The translations under genes and the position numbers were made by a program. A DNA stretch of 64,000 nucleotides. It comes from an uncultured Lachnospiraceae bacterium (GTDB lineage: Bacteria; Bacillota; Clostridia; Lachnospirales; Lachnospiraceae). The notes under the pieces are model-generated. The model worked only from the letters and a program-made list of their open reading frames with translations. It searched no databases and had not been told where the DNA came from. Position 1 is the first letter of the stretch. Each line of letters begins with the position of its first letter. The DNA is taken from assembly GCA_900548905.1 (NCBI GenBank), contig URMK01000007.1:62001-126000 (forward strand), written 5' to 3'. Shown here in pieces: positions 26,943 to 35,934 of the stretch.

Positions 26943-26957
26943 TTCAATTGTATTGAA
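26943..26957. promoter_or_regulatory. LysR-type box
   Basis: TTCAAT-TGT-ATTGAA is a perfect 6-3-6 inverted repeat that contains the T-N11-A form of LysR regulator sites; an additional ATTGAA half-site lies 23 bases to the left near 26921. It is upstream of the MFS -35 and in the LysR 5' leader, fitting activation of the MFS gene and autorepression. Confidence 0.6.
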
Positions 26958-26981
26958 GTATTAAGAAAGGGAAACATCATT

Positions 26982-27866
26982 ATGGATTTGAAATATCTGC
27001 ATACTTTCCGGACAATTGTTGACGAAGGGGGATTCAGCAAGGCGGCTGAAAAACTGGGTTATACCCAGTCTGCCATTACCTTCCAGACAGGCCAGCTCGA
27101 ACAGGAACTGTCCGTCCGCCTTTTTGAAAAAATCGGCCGCCGGATGGTTTTGACGAAGGCCGGGGAGAATTTGGTGCCTTATGTGGATGAGATTTTACAG
27201 TCGGTAGACAAACTGCGTTTTTTCGAAGATAATCTGGCGGACTGCAGGGGGGATTTACGGGTTGGCATAGCAGAAACTCTGCTGTGCTACCGGTTCCCTG
27301 CCGCTTTGAAAGAATTTCATCGGCAGGCGCCAAAGGCGCGTCTGCTGCTGCGCTCCATGAATTGTTATGATATCCGTAACGAGCTTTTGAACGGAACCCT
27401 TGACCTGGGGGTGTTTTATGAAGATGTGGGAGGCTTTGGATCCGGTCTTACGGTGCATCCCATGGGGAATTATCCGCTGATACTGGTTGCATCACCTGTA
27501 ACCAAAGGATTGTACCCGGATTTTATAACACCGGACAGAACGATTCCCGTTGCGTTTATCATCAACGAGCCGAACTGTATTTTCCGGCAGATTTTCGAAC
27601 AATATCTCCGGGATAAATCCATTACACTTGATCATACCATTGAGCTGTGGAGTATCCCCACCATCAAAAACCTTGTAAAAAACGATGTGGGAATTTCCTT
27701 TCTGCCCGCTTTTACCGTGCAGGAGGAGCTGGAAAACGGAGAGATGGCCCGGATTCCCACTTCCATTTGCGGCAAATCCATTACGGCCGTCTGTGCACAT
27801 CATAAAAACAAATGGATCAGTCCGCTGATGCAACTGTTTATAGAGCTTTGCAAGACCGTTTCTTAA
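26982..27866 (+). CDS. LysR-family transcriptional regulator
   Basis: 294 residues. The N-terminal HTH reads DLKYLHTFRTIVDEGGF, SKAAEKLGYTQSAITFQ, QLEQELSVRLFEKIGRR, the standard LysR pattern; residues 90-294 form the effector-binding domain. ATG 26982 is preceded by AAGAAAGGGAAAC; an upstream in-frame extension to 26790 would run through the promoter and repeat and is rejected. Its divergent placement and the TTCAAT box between the genes indicate control of the MFS transporter. Confidence 0.95.
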   Translation: MDLKYLHTFRTIVDEGGFSKAAEKLGYTQSAITFQTGQLEQELSVRLFEKIGRRMVLTKAGENLVPYVDEILQSVDKLRFFEDNLADCRGDLRVGIAETLLCYRFPAALKEFHRQAPKARLLLRSMNCYDIRNELLNGTLDLGVFYEDVGGFGSGLTVHPMGNYPLILVASPVTKGLYPDFITPDRTIPVAFIINEPNCIFRQIFEQYLRDKSITLDHTIELWSIPTIKNLVKNDVGISFLPAFTVQEELENGEMARIPTSICGKSITAVCAHHKNKWISPLMQLFIELCKTVS

Positions 27867-27867
27867 G

Positions 27868-27897
27868 AGGCAGGCCCAAGGAGGGCGGCACCTGCCT
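27868..27897. terminator. Weak hairpin between convergent LysR and GntR genes
   Basis: AGGCAGG/CCTGCCT, 7 bp with a 16-base GC-rich loop, placed between the two convergent stops; a TTTT follows a few bases later. It may act as a shared weak terminator. Confidence 0.35.
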
Positions 27898-27988
27898 GCC
27901 GCATTTTGGCTGGCAAAGGCTTTGAACCGGAGGACGCTGACCTTTGCCGGTGTCCTCCGGCCCGGCATTTTTCCCTGCAGTCCGGTTT

Positions 27989-29449
27989 TTACGTAAGCGA
28001 AAAGTGGATGGTGGAGGAGAAGCGCAGCGCTTCCGGGCTGAGCCCTTTCTGCCGCAGGAATCGTTCCGCCGCCGCAAAATGTCCGTCTAAAAGTTCTTTT
28101 ACCGCCGCGGCGCATCCCTCGGCGTCGTTTTCCTTTATAGCCTGAATCATCAGCCTGGTAAAGCGTACGGACTCCTGTTCCGGCTCCGGCGTTTCCCCGG
28201 TGCTTCCTTTTAAGGGGGCTCCCCACAGGAACAGGGCATAAATGGTACCATAAATTTCCCGGATGCCTTGCAGAGGATGGTGATTTACCACGCAGTTTAA
28301 AAAATGGAAAACAGAAACAACACACTGGTCGGCGCGCAGCTCCTTTTCCAGCCGGCGGATCAGGTTGTCCCTGACCTCAGGAGCGAGTGTCTGTAAAAAA
28401 TCACGGGTAACACCTTCACAGGTATAACGTCCCAAATCAAAAGCCTGTATATAATAGGAAAGATTGCGCAGGACGGTGGTATTTGAGAAATCGGCGGTTT
28501 CACAAGGCTCCCCGATGGGACAAATGCGGATCCCCTTCCCGTTTACCGGTTCGACAGCGCCGATTTCATGCAGTCCCGCAATTGTCCGGCGGACTGTGCT
28601 GACGGATGCGCCGTACAGCTTTGCCATCGCCGCATAAGAAGGAAGATAAGTCCGCTGACGATACGATCCCATATAGATCTCATGCAGGAGCTGAACCGAT
28701 AAAGAGAAACAAATCTGGGGATGCTCCCGGTAAATCCGCCAGACGAACGGTATCTGCCCCTCCTTTGGATAAGGAGGGATGTTTTGTCTCAGAAAGCCGT
28801 CGGCAGCGGAAAAATCGCCTCGCTGGAATGTGAGCAGCGCATCCCGGACGCAATCCCAGGATTGTGCCTTTGCCCCGTCCAGCAGTCTGCTTATCCGCTC
28901 CCGGACGGCTCCCGGGGCATACTGGGATGGGCGCCCTTCCCTTCGTGAAAAGGGGACCCCCCAGAAAAAAAGCGTCTCCCAGAAAAGATTCATCACCAGA
29001 GGGTTATTGAGCTTTTCCAGAAGCAGATAATTAAAACGCAGAAGATCGTCCGTTTCCCCCCGTTTGGCCATAAAGGCCAGGGTATCAAGCTCATCCCCGC
29101 TCATGCGGCGCAGCCCTTCCAGCAACAGCGGGATAAAAACCGGTCCTGCGGATGCGTAGAGGTCGGAATGCGCCTCCCGCCTTTTTGAATAAAAACCGGT
29201 TATATAATTCCGGTATTCCTGTTCCGTCTGTTCGAAAAGCACCTTTGTGGCATGGCCTCCGCGCAGGTCAATATAACCCTCTTCACGTAACCTGCGAAGG
29301 GCGGTTTTTACCGTGTTTTCCGCAACACGGAACTCCTGGCACAGAATCTCCACAGGAGGCAGGGTATCTCCCGGTTTGTAATAACCAAACCGGAAACGCA
29401 TCAGATAATATTCATATATCAAATTAGAAAACGGCTGTTCCTTTTCCAA
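27989..29449 (-). CDS. Double GntR-type regulator (two winged-helix modules in tandem)
   Basis: 486 residues, about twice a normal GntR protein. Residues 10-70 hold one GntR winged helix (YYKPGDTLPPVEILCQEF, VAENTVKTALRRLREEGYI) followed by an all-helical domain to about 240; residues about 260-335 hold a second (RTYLPSYAAMAKLYGASVSTVRRTIAGLHEIGAV) followed by a second helical region. The start is TTG 29449 with AAGGTGG upstream on this strand. A 30-bp dyad lies over its promoter. The tandem arrangement could let one chain bind both half-sites. Target genes besides itself are not identified. Confidence 0.85.
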   Translation of the reverse strand: MEKEQPFSNLIYEYYLMRFRFGYYKPGDTLPPVEILCQEFRVAENTVKTALRRLREEGYIDLRGGHATKVLFEQTEQEYRNYITGFYSKRREAHSDLYASAGPVFIPLLLEGLRRMSGDELDTLAFMAKRGETDDLLRFNYLLLEKLNNPLVMNLFWETLFFWGVPFSRREGRPSQYAPGAVRERISRLLDGAKAQSWDCVRDALLTFQRGDFSAADGFLRQNIPPYPKEGQIPFVWRIYREHPQICFSLSVQLLHEIYMGSYRQRTYLPSYAAMAKLYGASVSTVRRTIAGLHEIGAVEPVNGKGIRICPIGEPCETADFSNTTVLRNLSYYIQAFDLGRYTCEGVTRDFLQTLAPEVRDNLIRRLEKELRADQCVVSVFHFLNCVVNHHPLQGIREIYGTIYALFLWGAPLKGSTGETPEPEQESVRFTRLMIQAIKENDAEGCAAAVKELLDGHFAAAERFLRQKGLSPEALRFSSTIHFSLT

Positions 29450-29486
29450 AAGCTGTCCACCACCTTATCTGCTGTTATGCTATTTT

Positions 29487-29516
29487 GTAACAATTCAGAC
29501 GAGTCTGAACCGTTAC
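29487..29516. promoter_or_regulatory. 30-bp dyad operator before the double GntR gene
   Basis: GTAAC-aa-TTCAGAC-ga-GTCTGAA-cc-GTTAC: nested inverted repeats of 5 and 7 bp with a 2-bp centre. It sits 38 bases upstream of the start codon and just downstream of a candidate minus-strand -10 (TAAAAT, complement of 29520-29525), a position suited to autorepression. Confidence 0.65.
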
Positions 29517-29650
29517 GCTATTTTATCATTTTCTCCTGCAGAAAGCCAGAAGTCCGTTGCGTTTTTAACGGCATTGTCCTATAATATAAATTTAATATGA
29601 GCAAGGCTGCCCTGAACAGATTTTAAGCGGCAGGCAGAAACGGCAGGAGG

Positions 29651-31900
29651 TTACATATCGCAGTACTTTTTCCGATACTCATTCGGCGTCATGGCATAGA
29701 ACTTTTTAAAAAAACGGATATAGCTCCTGACATCGTTATATCCCATGGCCTCGCTGATGGCGTGTATAGTTTCCACACCGGCTTCCAGCATGGGCAGGGA
29801 TTGGGTGGTCCGATAATAGTTGAGATATTCGGACAGGGTTTTGCCGGTGGAAAGCTTGAACACCCGGTTCAGGTAGATAGCGCTTACCCCTACATAATCA
29901 GCAACCTGGGGAATGGTCAGCGGTTCGGAATAATGGGTTTCCAGATAATGAACGGCCTTTCTGATATAGGTGTGTGATTCATCGGAGATTTTGCCCTCAT
30001 CATCAATGAGATTGGACATACATCCAAAGAAAATACCGTCGCATTCATGAACAGACTGGGCGTTGGTAAGCTTTCCGGTGCTTTCGGTCAGAAGGTTCTC
30101 TTTCACATCTATATTCAATTCCAGAAGATTTTTAACAATGGTGCACAGAGCGATTCTTGTCAGCCGTTTGGCTTCCTCCAGATCTGTTTTCTCCGGCAGA
30201 TAGCGTTCGCAGAAGGTATTCCCCAACGTTTTCAGCAGGGCGGAATCTTTATTGATGATGCATTGGGTAAAGCTGGTGAGCAGCTCCAGGTCGATTGCGG
30301 ACGTGTATTCCTCCTGGCTGCTGAAGGAAACAAAATCATCCGCATCATCCGAAGTGAAAATAAAGTTCCGCTGAGCGAGGTGCCAGGCCTGGTAAAGGCG
30401 GGGGGCTGAACGGGAGCATAGTACGATTGAAAACAGGGGATAAAGGGAAACGCTGCTTTTCAGGTTATTTTTTATTCTTGTACAAATATTCAGAAGCTCT
30501 GTCTGGAGATCTGCCCAGTGGTCCGTATTCAGAATAACGGCAATAACCCGGTTTTCCGCATAAAGGCTGTAACAATTCCCCAAAATTGAAAAAGCACTCA
30601 CGGCAGTATTGCGTATCACAAGCTTGATCTGCTCCTGTCCGGCATACGCATCAATTTTTTCCAGTCCCGGCAGTGAAAGCAGGATTAGGACATAATTGTG
30701 ATACGGAAAAATGATCTCATTTGCTCCATATTCCTCGGTGATTTGTTTCAGGTCTACATAGTCATATAGGATGCCGCGCAGAAGCTGTTCCCGGATAAGC
30801 TGTTTGTTTTCCTGCATGATGAGGTTGATATTGGACAGCTGGCCGGAGATGCTGTCCAAGGCGGAGCTTAACTGGGAATATTCATCGGGAGATGAACTGG
30901 CGGCTTTGGTATAGGGGGTAAGCCCTATTTTAGTCATCAGCTCATCCACCGGCCTGAGCATAAGCAGGGTATAAAAAACGGACAACAGAAAGGCGGCTGC
31001 CAGGACGCCCAGATATACAAGGAAAAGCGGCAGCAGGTCGGAAAGGATCATCCGTGTTATCTGGGAATTAGTCACATAAAAACTGCACTGTACATCGGAA
31101 TTGGTGACAGACGAATATTCCCGCCTGCCGGGCAGGAGGGACGAGGTATTTTCTTCCGTTGTTTTTGTATAATCCCATCCCGCCATGGCATCAGGGACGG
31201 AACACCAGATCAGATGGCCCTCAAAGGATACGACAGATGGATAAGGGGAGCCGGAAAGCGTTTCGGCGATCTGCTTCTGAAGGGTTTCCAGGGAGAGGGA
31301 AAAGGTAATATATCCCTTCCTGTGTGTTTCATACAGGGGAAGCTTGCGGATATAGGTGAGCATATCCATGTTCCTGGAGACTCCGTAATAACTGGTGCTG
31401 GCTTTATGGAACAGCCACATATCATCCGTATTCATGTTGTGAAGCAGTTCCACAAAATCCGGTGCGAAATAATCGCTGTAATGGTATATGCCGTTGTTGG
31501 AATCATAAATACGCTGGGGTTTCTCATAATAGAGGGCGATGGTTTCATAATGATACAGGGAGGAAAAAGGCTCCAGATCGTTTATCATCCGGGAAAGCTG
31601 ATCTACTGTAGGGTTTTCATGGTTCAAAATAAGCTCCACGGAAGGCATGGTGCCCAAAAAGACAGCGCTGTTTTTCGTGCTGCTGATTACCTCCTGGAAG
31701 GAATAGGCGGCACGGCTGGCCTCTGTTTCCAGGGATTCCCGGAAGCCCAGAAGCTTTTCAAGGGACAGGGTAAAACCAATAAAGACAAAAAGCGACGTAA
31801 TGCAGATAAGGAGGAGCTGCATCGAAGAACGGAACTGCCTGGACTTGAGGATGTTCTTCCATTTATGCCTGTTTTCCGGTTTGTTTTTTAAAAAGCCCAT
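29651..31900 (-). CDS. Membrane-bound AraC-family sensor-regulator
   Basis: 749 residues. A first membrane segment lies at about residues 25-48, an extracellular sensory region (Cache-like) spans about 50-290, a second membrane segment lies at about 295-325, a cytoplasmic linker follows, and an AraC/XylS DNA-binding domain occupies about the last 105 residues (YLETHYSEPLTIPQVADYVG, then AISEAMGYNDVRSYIRFF and MTPNEYRKKY). Start ATG 31900 has AAGGAGAATACAAG upstream. This architecture is common in Firmicutes next to LplB/YtcP-type importers, and the gene is divergent from one, so it should sense the oligosaccharide outside the cell and activate that operon. Confidence 0.93.
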   Translation of the reverse strand: MGFLKNKPENRHKWKNILKSRQFRSSMQLLLICITSLFVFIGFTLSLEKLLGFRESLETEASRAAYSFQEVISSTKNSAVFLGTMPSVELILNHENPTVDQLSRMINDLEPFSSLYHYETIALYYEKPQRIYDSNNGIYHYSDYFAPDFVELLHNMNTDDMWLFHKASTSYYGVSRNMDMLTYIRKLPLYETHRKGYITFSLSLETLQKQIAETLSGSPYPSVVSFEGHLIWCSVPDAMAGWDYTKTTEENTSSLLPGRREYSSVTNSDVQCSFYVTNSQITRMILSDLLPLFLVYLGVLAAAFLLSVFYTLLMLRPVDELMTKIGLTPYTKAASSSPDEYSQLSSALDSISGQLSNINLIMQENKQLIREQLLRGILYDYVDLKQITEEYGANEIIFPYHNYVLILLSLPGLEKIDAYAGQEQIKLVIRNTAVSAFSILGNCYSLYAENRVIAVILNTDHWADLQTELLNICTRIKNNLKSSVSLYPLFSIVLCSRSAPRLYQAWHLAQRNFIFTSDDADDFVSFSSQEEYTSAIDLELLTSFTQCIINKDSALLKTLGNTFCERYLPEKTDLEEAKRLTRIALCTIVKNLLELNIDVKENLLTESTGKLTNAQSVHECDGIFFGCMSNLIDDEGKISDESHTYIRKAVHYLETHYSEPLTIPQVADYVGVSAIYLNRVFKLSTGKTLSEYLNYYRTTQSLPMLEAGVETIHAISEAMGYNDVRSYIRFFKKFYAMTPNEYRKKYCDM

Positions 31901-32073
31901 CTTGTATTCTCCTTGCCTAAAGATAACTTCATTATATCTGTCATGCAAATTTTGTCAAATTGGAAAGCTACAGAATTGGTGTATATGCACAACAAAAAAC
32001 AACACATAGTAAGCTTTCGTGTATATATTTGTGATAATTAATGGCAAAAAATAAACTATATCCGCATAATCAG

Positions 32074-32187
32074 GTTGATTTTTTGCAATCAACAGCGGAT
32101 TTACTATTATAAAGGGATGCATTGGATTCCTTGTATGAAATAATGTTGATTTTTTGTGTTTTTTTAACTGTTTGCTGATTCTATAAT
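32074..32187 (+). promoter_or_regulatory. Activator-dependent promoter with two direct repeats
   Basis: The 12-mer GTTGATTTTTTG occurs exactly twice, at 32074-32085 and 32145-32156, 71 bases apart; the first copy is also part of a GTTGATT/AATCAAC dyad. The second ends two bases before the position expected for a -35 (32159-32164, only T residues), and a perfect -10 TATAAT lies at 32182-32187. A consensus -10 without a -35, preceded by direct repeats, is the expected layout for AraC-type activation of the permease operon. Confidence 0.6.
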
Positions 32188-32302
32188 AAAAGAAGCTGGA
32201 AGATGTGCATAACGAAAAAACTAAATGATGATTTACAGAATGCATTATGCACAAAAACGGCGGAAGAAGATATCCCGAAGAATTGGGAGATAGGAGGGCA
32301 GG

Positions 32303-33259
32303 GTGGAAGAAAAATTACCTGTAAGGAAAAAGGGGCGGGATGCGGGAAAGCAGGGGGCTTCGCTTCCCAAGTATATATGGAAACATAAATATCTGTATCT
32401 GATGCTTGTACCGGCATTAACCTATTACATTATTTTCTGTTATATACCCATGTATGGGGCGAGTATCGCGTTTAAGGATTTTAATCCGATGGTGGGGATT
32501 ATGAAAAGCCCCTGGACAGGATTTGATGTATTCAGGCAGTTATTCGGAATGGATAAATTTTACTCCGTTTTCTGGAACACACTGCGGATCAGCATAATCC
32601 GTCTGATTTTTGGATTCCCGGTCCCTATTATTGTAGCGCTGATGTTAAATGAGCTTCGGGGGCAGAAGCTGAAAAAAACGGTACAGACCGCGATCTATAT
32701 CCCCAACTTCATTTCATGGGTGGTACTGGGCGGTATTCTTACCAATCTCCTTTCCATGGATTCCGGGATTGTGAACGGCATCCTGCAGAAGCTGGGTTTT
32801 GCGCCTATCGGCTTTTTGACGGATGAGAGGTTTTTTGTTCCGACAATGGTAGTTTCCATGATATGGAAGACCTTTGGCTGGAACACCATTATTTATCTGG
32901 CGGCCATGACGGGGATTGATCCCCAGTTGTACGAGGCGGCTACGGTGGACGGCGCCAACCGCTGGCAGCAGCTGCTGCATATTACCCTTCCCTGTATCCG
33001 GTCCACCATCATAGTGATCCTGATTACACGTATCGGGGGTCTGATGCAGGCGGGTTTTGAACAGATATTTGTCCTGTATCACCCCGGTGTATATGGGGTG
33101 GCGGATATTATTGACACCTATGTTTACCGGATGGGCCTTCAGGAAGGTAAATTCGAGCTGGCGGCGGCGGTGGGCCTGTTTAAATCGGTTATTAATTTTG
33201 TACTGGTTGTCATTGCCAACAAGGCGGCGCGTATGGCGGGAGAGGAGGGGATCTATTGA
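32303..33259 (+). CDS. Oligosaccharide ABC permease, LplB/YteP type
   Basis: 318 residues, six membrane segments starting at about residue 30, with YIPMYGASIAFKDFNPM after the first segment and the EAA loop LYEAATVDGANRWQQL near 210, both typical of the LplB family that imports large glycans such as (rhamno)galacturonan oligosaccharides. GTG 32303 is preceded by AGGAGGGCAGG. Stop and next ATG overlap by one base (TGATG). Confidence 0.94.
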   Translation: MEEKLPVRKKGRDAGKQGASLPKYIWKHKYLYLMLVPALTYYIIFCYIPMYGASIAFKDFNPMVGIMKSPWTGFDVFRQLFGMDKFYSVFWNTLRISIIRLIFGFPVPIIVALMLNELRGQKLKKTVQTAIYIPNFISWVVLGGILTNLLSMDSGIVNGILQKLGFAPIGFLTDERFFVPTMVVSMIWKTFGWNTIIYLAAMTGIDPQLYEAATVDGANRWQQLLHITLPCIRSTIIVILITRIGGLMQAGFEQIFVLYHPGVYGVADIIDTYVYRMGLQEGKFELAAAVGLFKSVINFVLVVIANKAARMAGEEGIY

Positions 33260-34167
33260 TGAAACCGGCTCAGATAAAGAAAAACATAAACTCGGGAAGT
33301 CATATCAAACGGTCTTTGGCAAGCCGGATTTTTGATGGAATCAATATAAGTATCCTTTTGCTTCTGGCCCTGGTGACCTTTTATCCCTTCTGGGACTGCC
33401 TGGTAGTTTCCATGTCTTCCCTGAAAAGCTACCTGTCCACCAATATCCATATCTGGCCGGGGGAATGGTCCTTTGAAGGTTATTCCTATATGCTGAAAAA
33501 TATTGACCTGTGGATATCGTATGCGAACAGTATTTTTATTACAGCGGCCGGGACGCTCATCAATATGCTGATCACCATTATGGCGGCGTACGTATTATCC
33601 AAAAAGGATCTGCGGGGCCATCGCGTGCTCATGTTTCTGGCGGTGTTTACCATGATGTTTTCAGGCGGCATCATCCCCACCTATATCGTGGTGAAGGATC
33701 TGCACCTGATGAACAGCCTGTGGTCAATGATCTGGCCCACCGCAATCAATACCTATAATCTGATTATCCTGCGCAATTTCTTTTCGGATCTTCCGGCGGA
33801 GCTGGAAGAAGCGGCGCTCCTGGACGGCTGTACGGATATCGGGGTCTTGTTCCGGATCATGCTTCCCATATCCAAGCCGGCAATTACAACGGTCGCCCTG
33901 TTTTATGCAGTGGATCACTGGAATGACTTTTTCTCCGCGATCATGTATATAAACAGCAGGGCAAAATGGCCTCTGCAGCTGTTCCTGCGCTCCATGCTGT
34001 TTGAAAATGATGCGGCGTATTCGGGAAGCGGGGAAAGCCTGTTCCTGCTGGGACAGCCGATGAAAATGGCGGCGGTCATGCTGGCGGTTATCCCCATTAT
34101 GTGCGCTTACCCGTTCTTCCAGAAATATTTTACCAAAGGGGTAATGATGGGGGCCGTGAAGGGCTGA
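33259..34167 (+). CDS. Oligosaccharide ABC permease, YtcP type
   Basis: 302-residue partner permease; N-terminal basic stretch, then INISILLLLALVTFYPFWDCLVVSMSS split by the usual YPF motif, EAA loop LEEAALLDGCTDIGVLF, and the YtcP-type C-terminus FTKGVMMGAVKG. It is translationally coupled to the LplB-type gene and followed 78 bases later by the binding protein. Confidence 0.95.
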   Translation: MKPAQIKKNINSGSHIKRSLASRIFDGINISILLLLALVTFYPFWDCLVVSMSSLKSYLSTNIHIWPGEWSFEGYSYMLKNIDLWISYANSIFITAAGTLINMLITIMAAYVLSKKDLRGHRVLMFLAVFTMMFSGGIIPTYIVVKDLHLMNSLWSMIWPTAINTYNLIILRNFFSDLPAELEEAALLDGCTDIGVLFRIMLPISKPAITTVALFYAVDHWNDFFSAIMYINSRAKWPLQLFLRSMLFENDAAYSGSGESLFLLGQPMKMAAVMLAVIPIMCAYPFFQKYFTKGVMMGAVKG

Positions 34168-34245
34168 CAACCATGTGAAACAACGGAACTTTTTTGGAGA
34201 CGACCGGAAGAGTACCGTAAACAATAGGAAAGAGAGGAAATACTT

Positions 34246-35844
34246 ATGAAAGCAAAACGAATTATGGGACTGTTCCTGGCTGTCTCTCTGGTGATGTCAA
34301 TGACAGCCTGCGGAAGCGGCGGCAATGAGACGGCCGCTACGCCGGCCGCCTCCGAACCGGCGGGCACCGCGCAGGCCTCCGGGGATAAGGCGGAGGAACA
34401 GAAGCAGACGGAAGCGAAGGATACGGGCGAAAGGGTGCCCATCCGATGGCTGACCACAGGCGATGCCGCGGCGGCGGTAATCAAGGACGACGACAGGATT
34501 ATTGAAGAGATCAACAACAGACTGAATATAGATCTGACGGTAGAGATCGTACCTGAGGGCAATGTGGAAAAAGTAAATGTGGCTATGGCATCCGGGGATT
34601 TCCCGGACGTGGTGACAGGAGCTTATGGAACCTCAGCCACCCAACAGTGGATCGATGACGGGATGGTTATCCCGCTGAATGATTATTTTGATGCCAATCC
34701 CGATGTGAAAAAATGGACCGACGAGTATGCCTGGTCTGCCATCGACGGAAAATTTTACGGCCTGCCTTTCATTACCCAGTATAATGCGGCAAATGCGCTG
34801 ATTATCATGAGGCAGGACTGGCTTGATAATTTGGGGCTTGCCTATCCGGAAACACTGGATGACATGAAAACCGTACTTACGGCTTTTACGAACGACGATC
34901 CGGATGGAAACGGGAAGAACGATACGTTCGGCTATACGTCCTCCAAAGTTACGGGACCGGATGCGGCAGGGCCGTTTGACTGGGTATTCTTTGCCTATGG
35001 CCTGAAATACGCGGACTATTCGCTGGATGAAAATGATAATGTAATCGCATGGTTTGAGGATCCTTCCTTTGTCCCGGCCATGAAATACATCAAGGATCTG
35101 TGGGACAGCGGCCTGATTGATCCCGAGCTTATGCTCAATGACAGCACGAAGAAAGAAGAAAAATTCTATCAGGGAAAAACCGGTTCCGTACTTGTACCGC
35201 TGTTCCGTCATGTTACCCGTCATGAATCAAGCGTAAAGGAACTGTTCCCCGATGCCGCCATCAGCTACGGACTGCCTCCCGAAGGACCGGACGGGGCAAG
35301 CGGCCTGAATAAACAGGGAAAGGGCGGCATGATGACTTGTGTGACCACAGCCTGCAAGAATCCCGATAAAGCTGTGGAATTTGTGAACTTTATGGTTTCT
35401 GAGGAAGGAAACAACCTTCTGCGTCTTGGTATTGAAGGCATCCATTATACAATGAACGGCGATGAAATTGTATTCAATGAAGAAGAAAGGGCCAAAGATG
35501 CCTTTGCGGCAGACGGCTGGGCACATGCGCTGGCCTGGGGATCCTTCTACTGGCCGTTGGAAAGCGGATATATCCCCGCAACCGATCCCAACCGGGAACA
35601 GGCACTGGAAACCGTGAAGCTTGCAACCGAATGCCAGGTGGAGAACCTGATTAAACAGAAAACACCGGTAGAGATAGAAAACGCTTCCGTGGCAGGTGAT
35701 GTATTTACCCAGTATTTTACAGATATGCTGCAGGGCAAGATCGATATCGATGAAGGAGCGAAAAAACTGAGTGAAGCATGGCGTACACAGGGCGGGGAAA
35801 AGATTCTGGAGTCCGTCAATGAAGTATATCATGCGGATAAATAA
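34246..35844 (+). CDS. Oligosaccharide-binding lipoprotein, LplA type
   Basis: 532 residues. Signal peptide MKAKRIMGLFLAVSL with lipobox Cys in MSMTACGSGG (about residue 22), an Ala/Glu/Lys linker to about 60, then an extended family 1 binding domain. A calcium-like DDPDGNGKNDT segment near residue 220 is typical of the LplA subgroup. RBS AGAGAGGAAATACTT. It completes the importer encoded just upstream and precedes two sulfatases, so the ligand is plausibly a sulfated oligosaccharide. Confidence 0.94.
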   Translation: MKAKRIMGLFLAVSLVMSMTACGSGGNETAATPAASEPAGTAQASGDKAEEQKQTEAKDTGERVPIRWLTTGDAAAAVIKDDDRIIEEINNRLNIDLTVEIVPEGNVEKVNVAMASGDFPDVVTGAYGTSATQQWIDDGMVIPLNDYFDANPDVKKWTDEYAWSAIDGKFYGLPFITQYNAANALIIMRQDWLDNLGLAYPETLDDMKTVLTAFTNDDPDGNGKNDTFGYTSSKVTGPDAAGPFDWVFFAYGLKYADYSLDENDNVIAWFEDPSFVPAMKYIKDLWDSGLIDPELMLNDSTKKEEKFYQGKTGSVLVPLFRHVTRHESSVKELFPDAAISYGLPPEGPDGASGLNKQGKGGMMTCVTTACKNPDKAVEFVNFMVSEEGNNLLRLGIEGIHYTMNGDEIVFNEEERAKDAFAADGWAHALAWGSFYWPLESGYIPATDPNREQALETVKLATECQVENLIKQKTPVEIENASVAGDVFTQYFTDMLQGKIDIDEGAKKLSEAWRTQGGEKILESVNEVYHADK

Positions 35845-35934
35845 TCGACAAACAGGCAGAAATTGCAAGAGGAATACGGCGGAGGCGGGATTTGTGTTCC
35901 CGCCTTCCCGGGCTGCGGCAGGAGGCGGATACGC

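Noticed and set aside
26790..26981. In-frame extension of the LysR gene
   Set aside because: Would translate repeat copy B and both promoters; the internal ATG at 26982 has the ribosome site and matches the family start.
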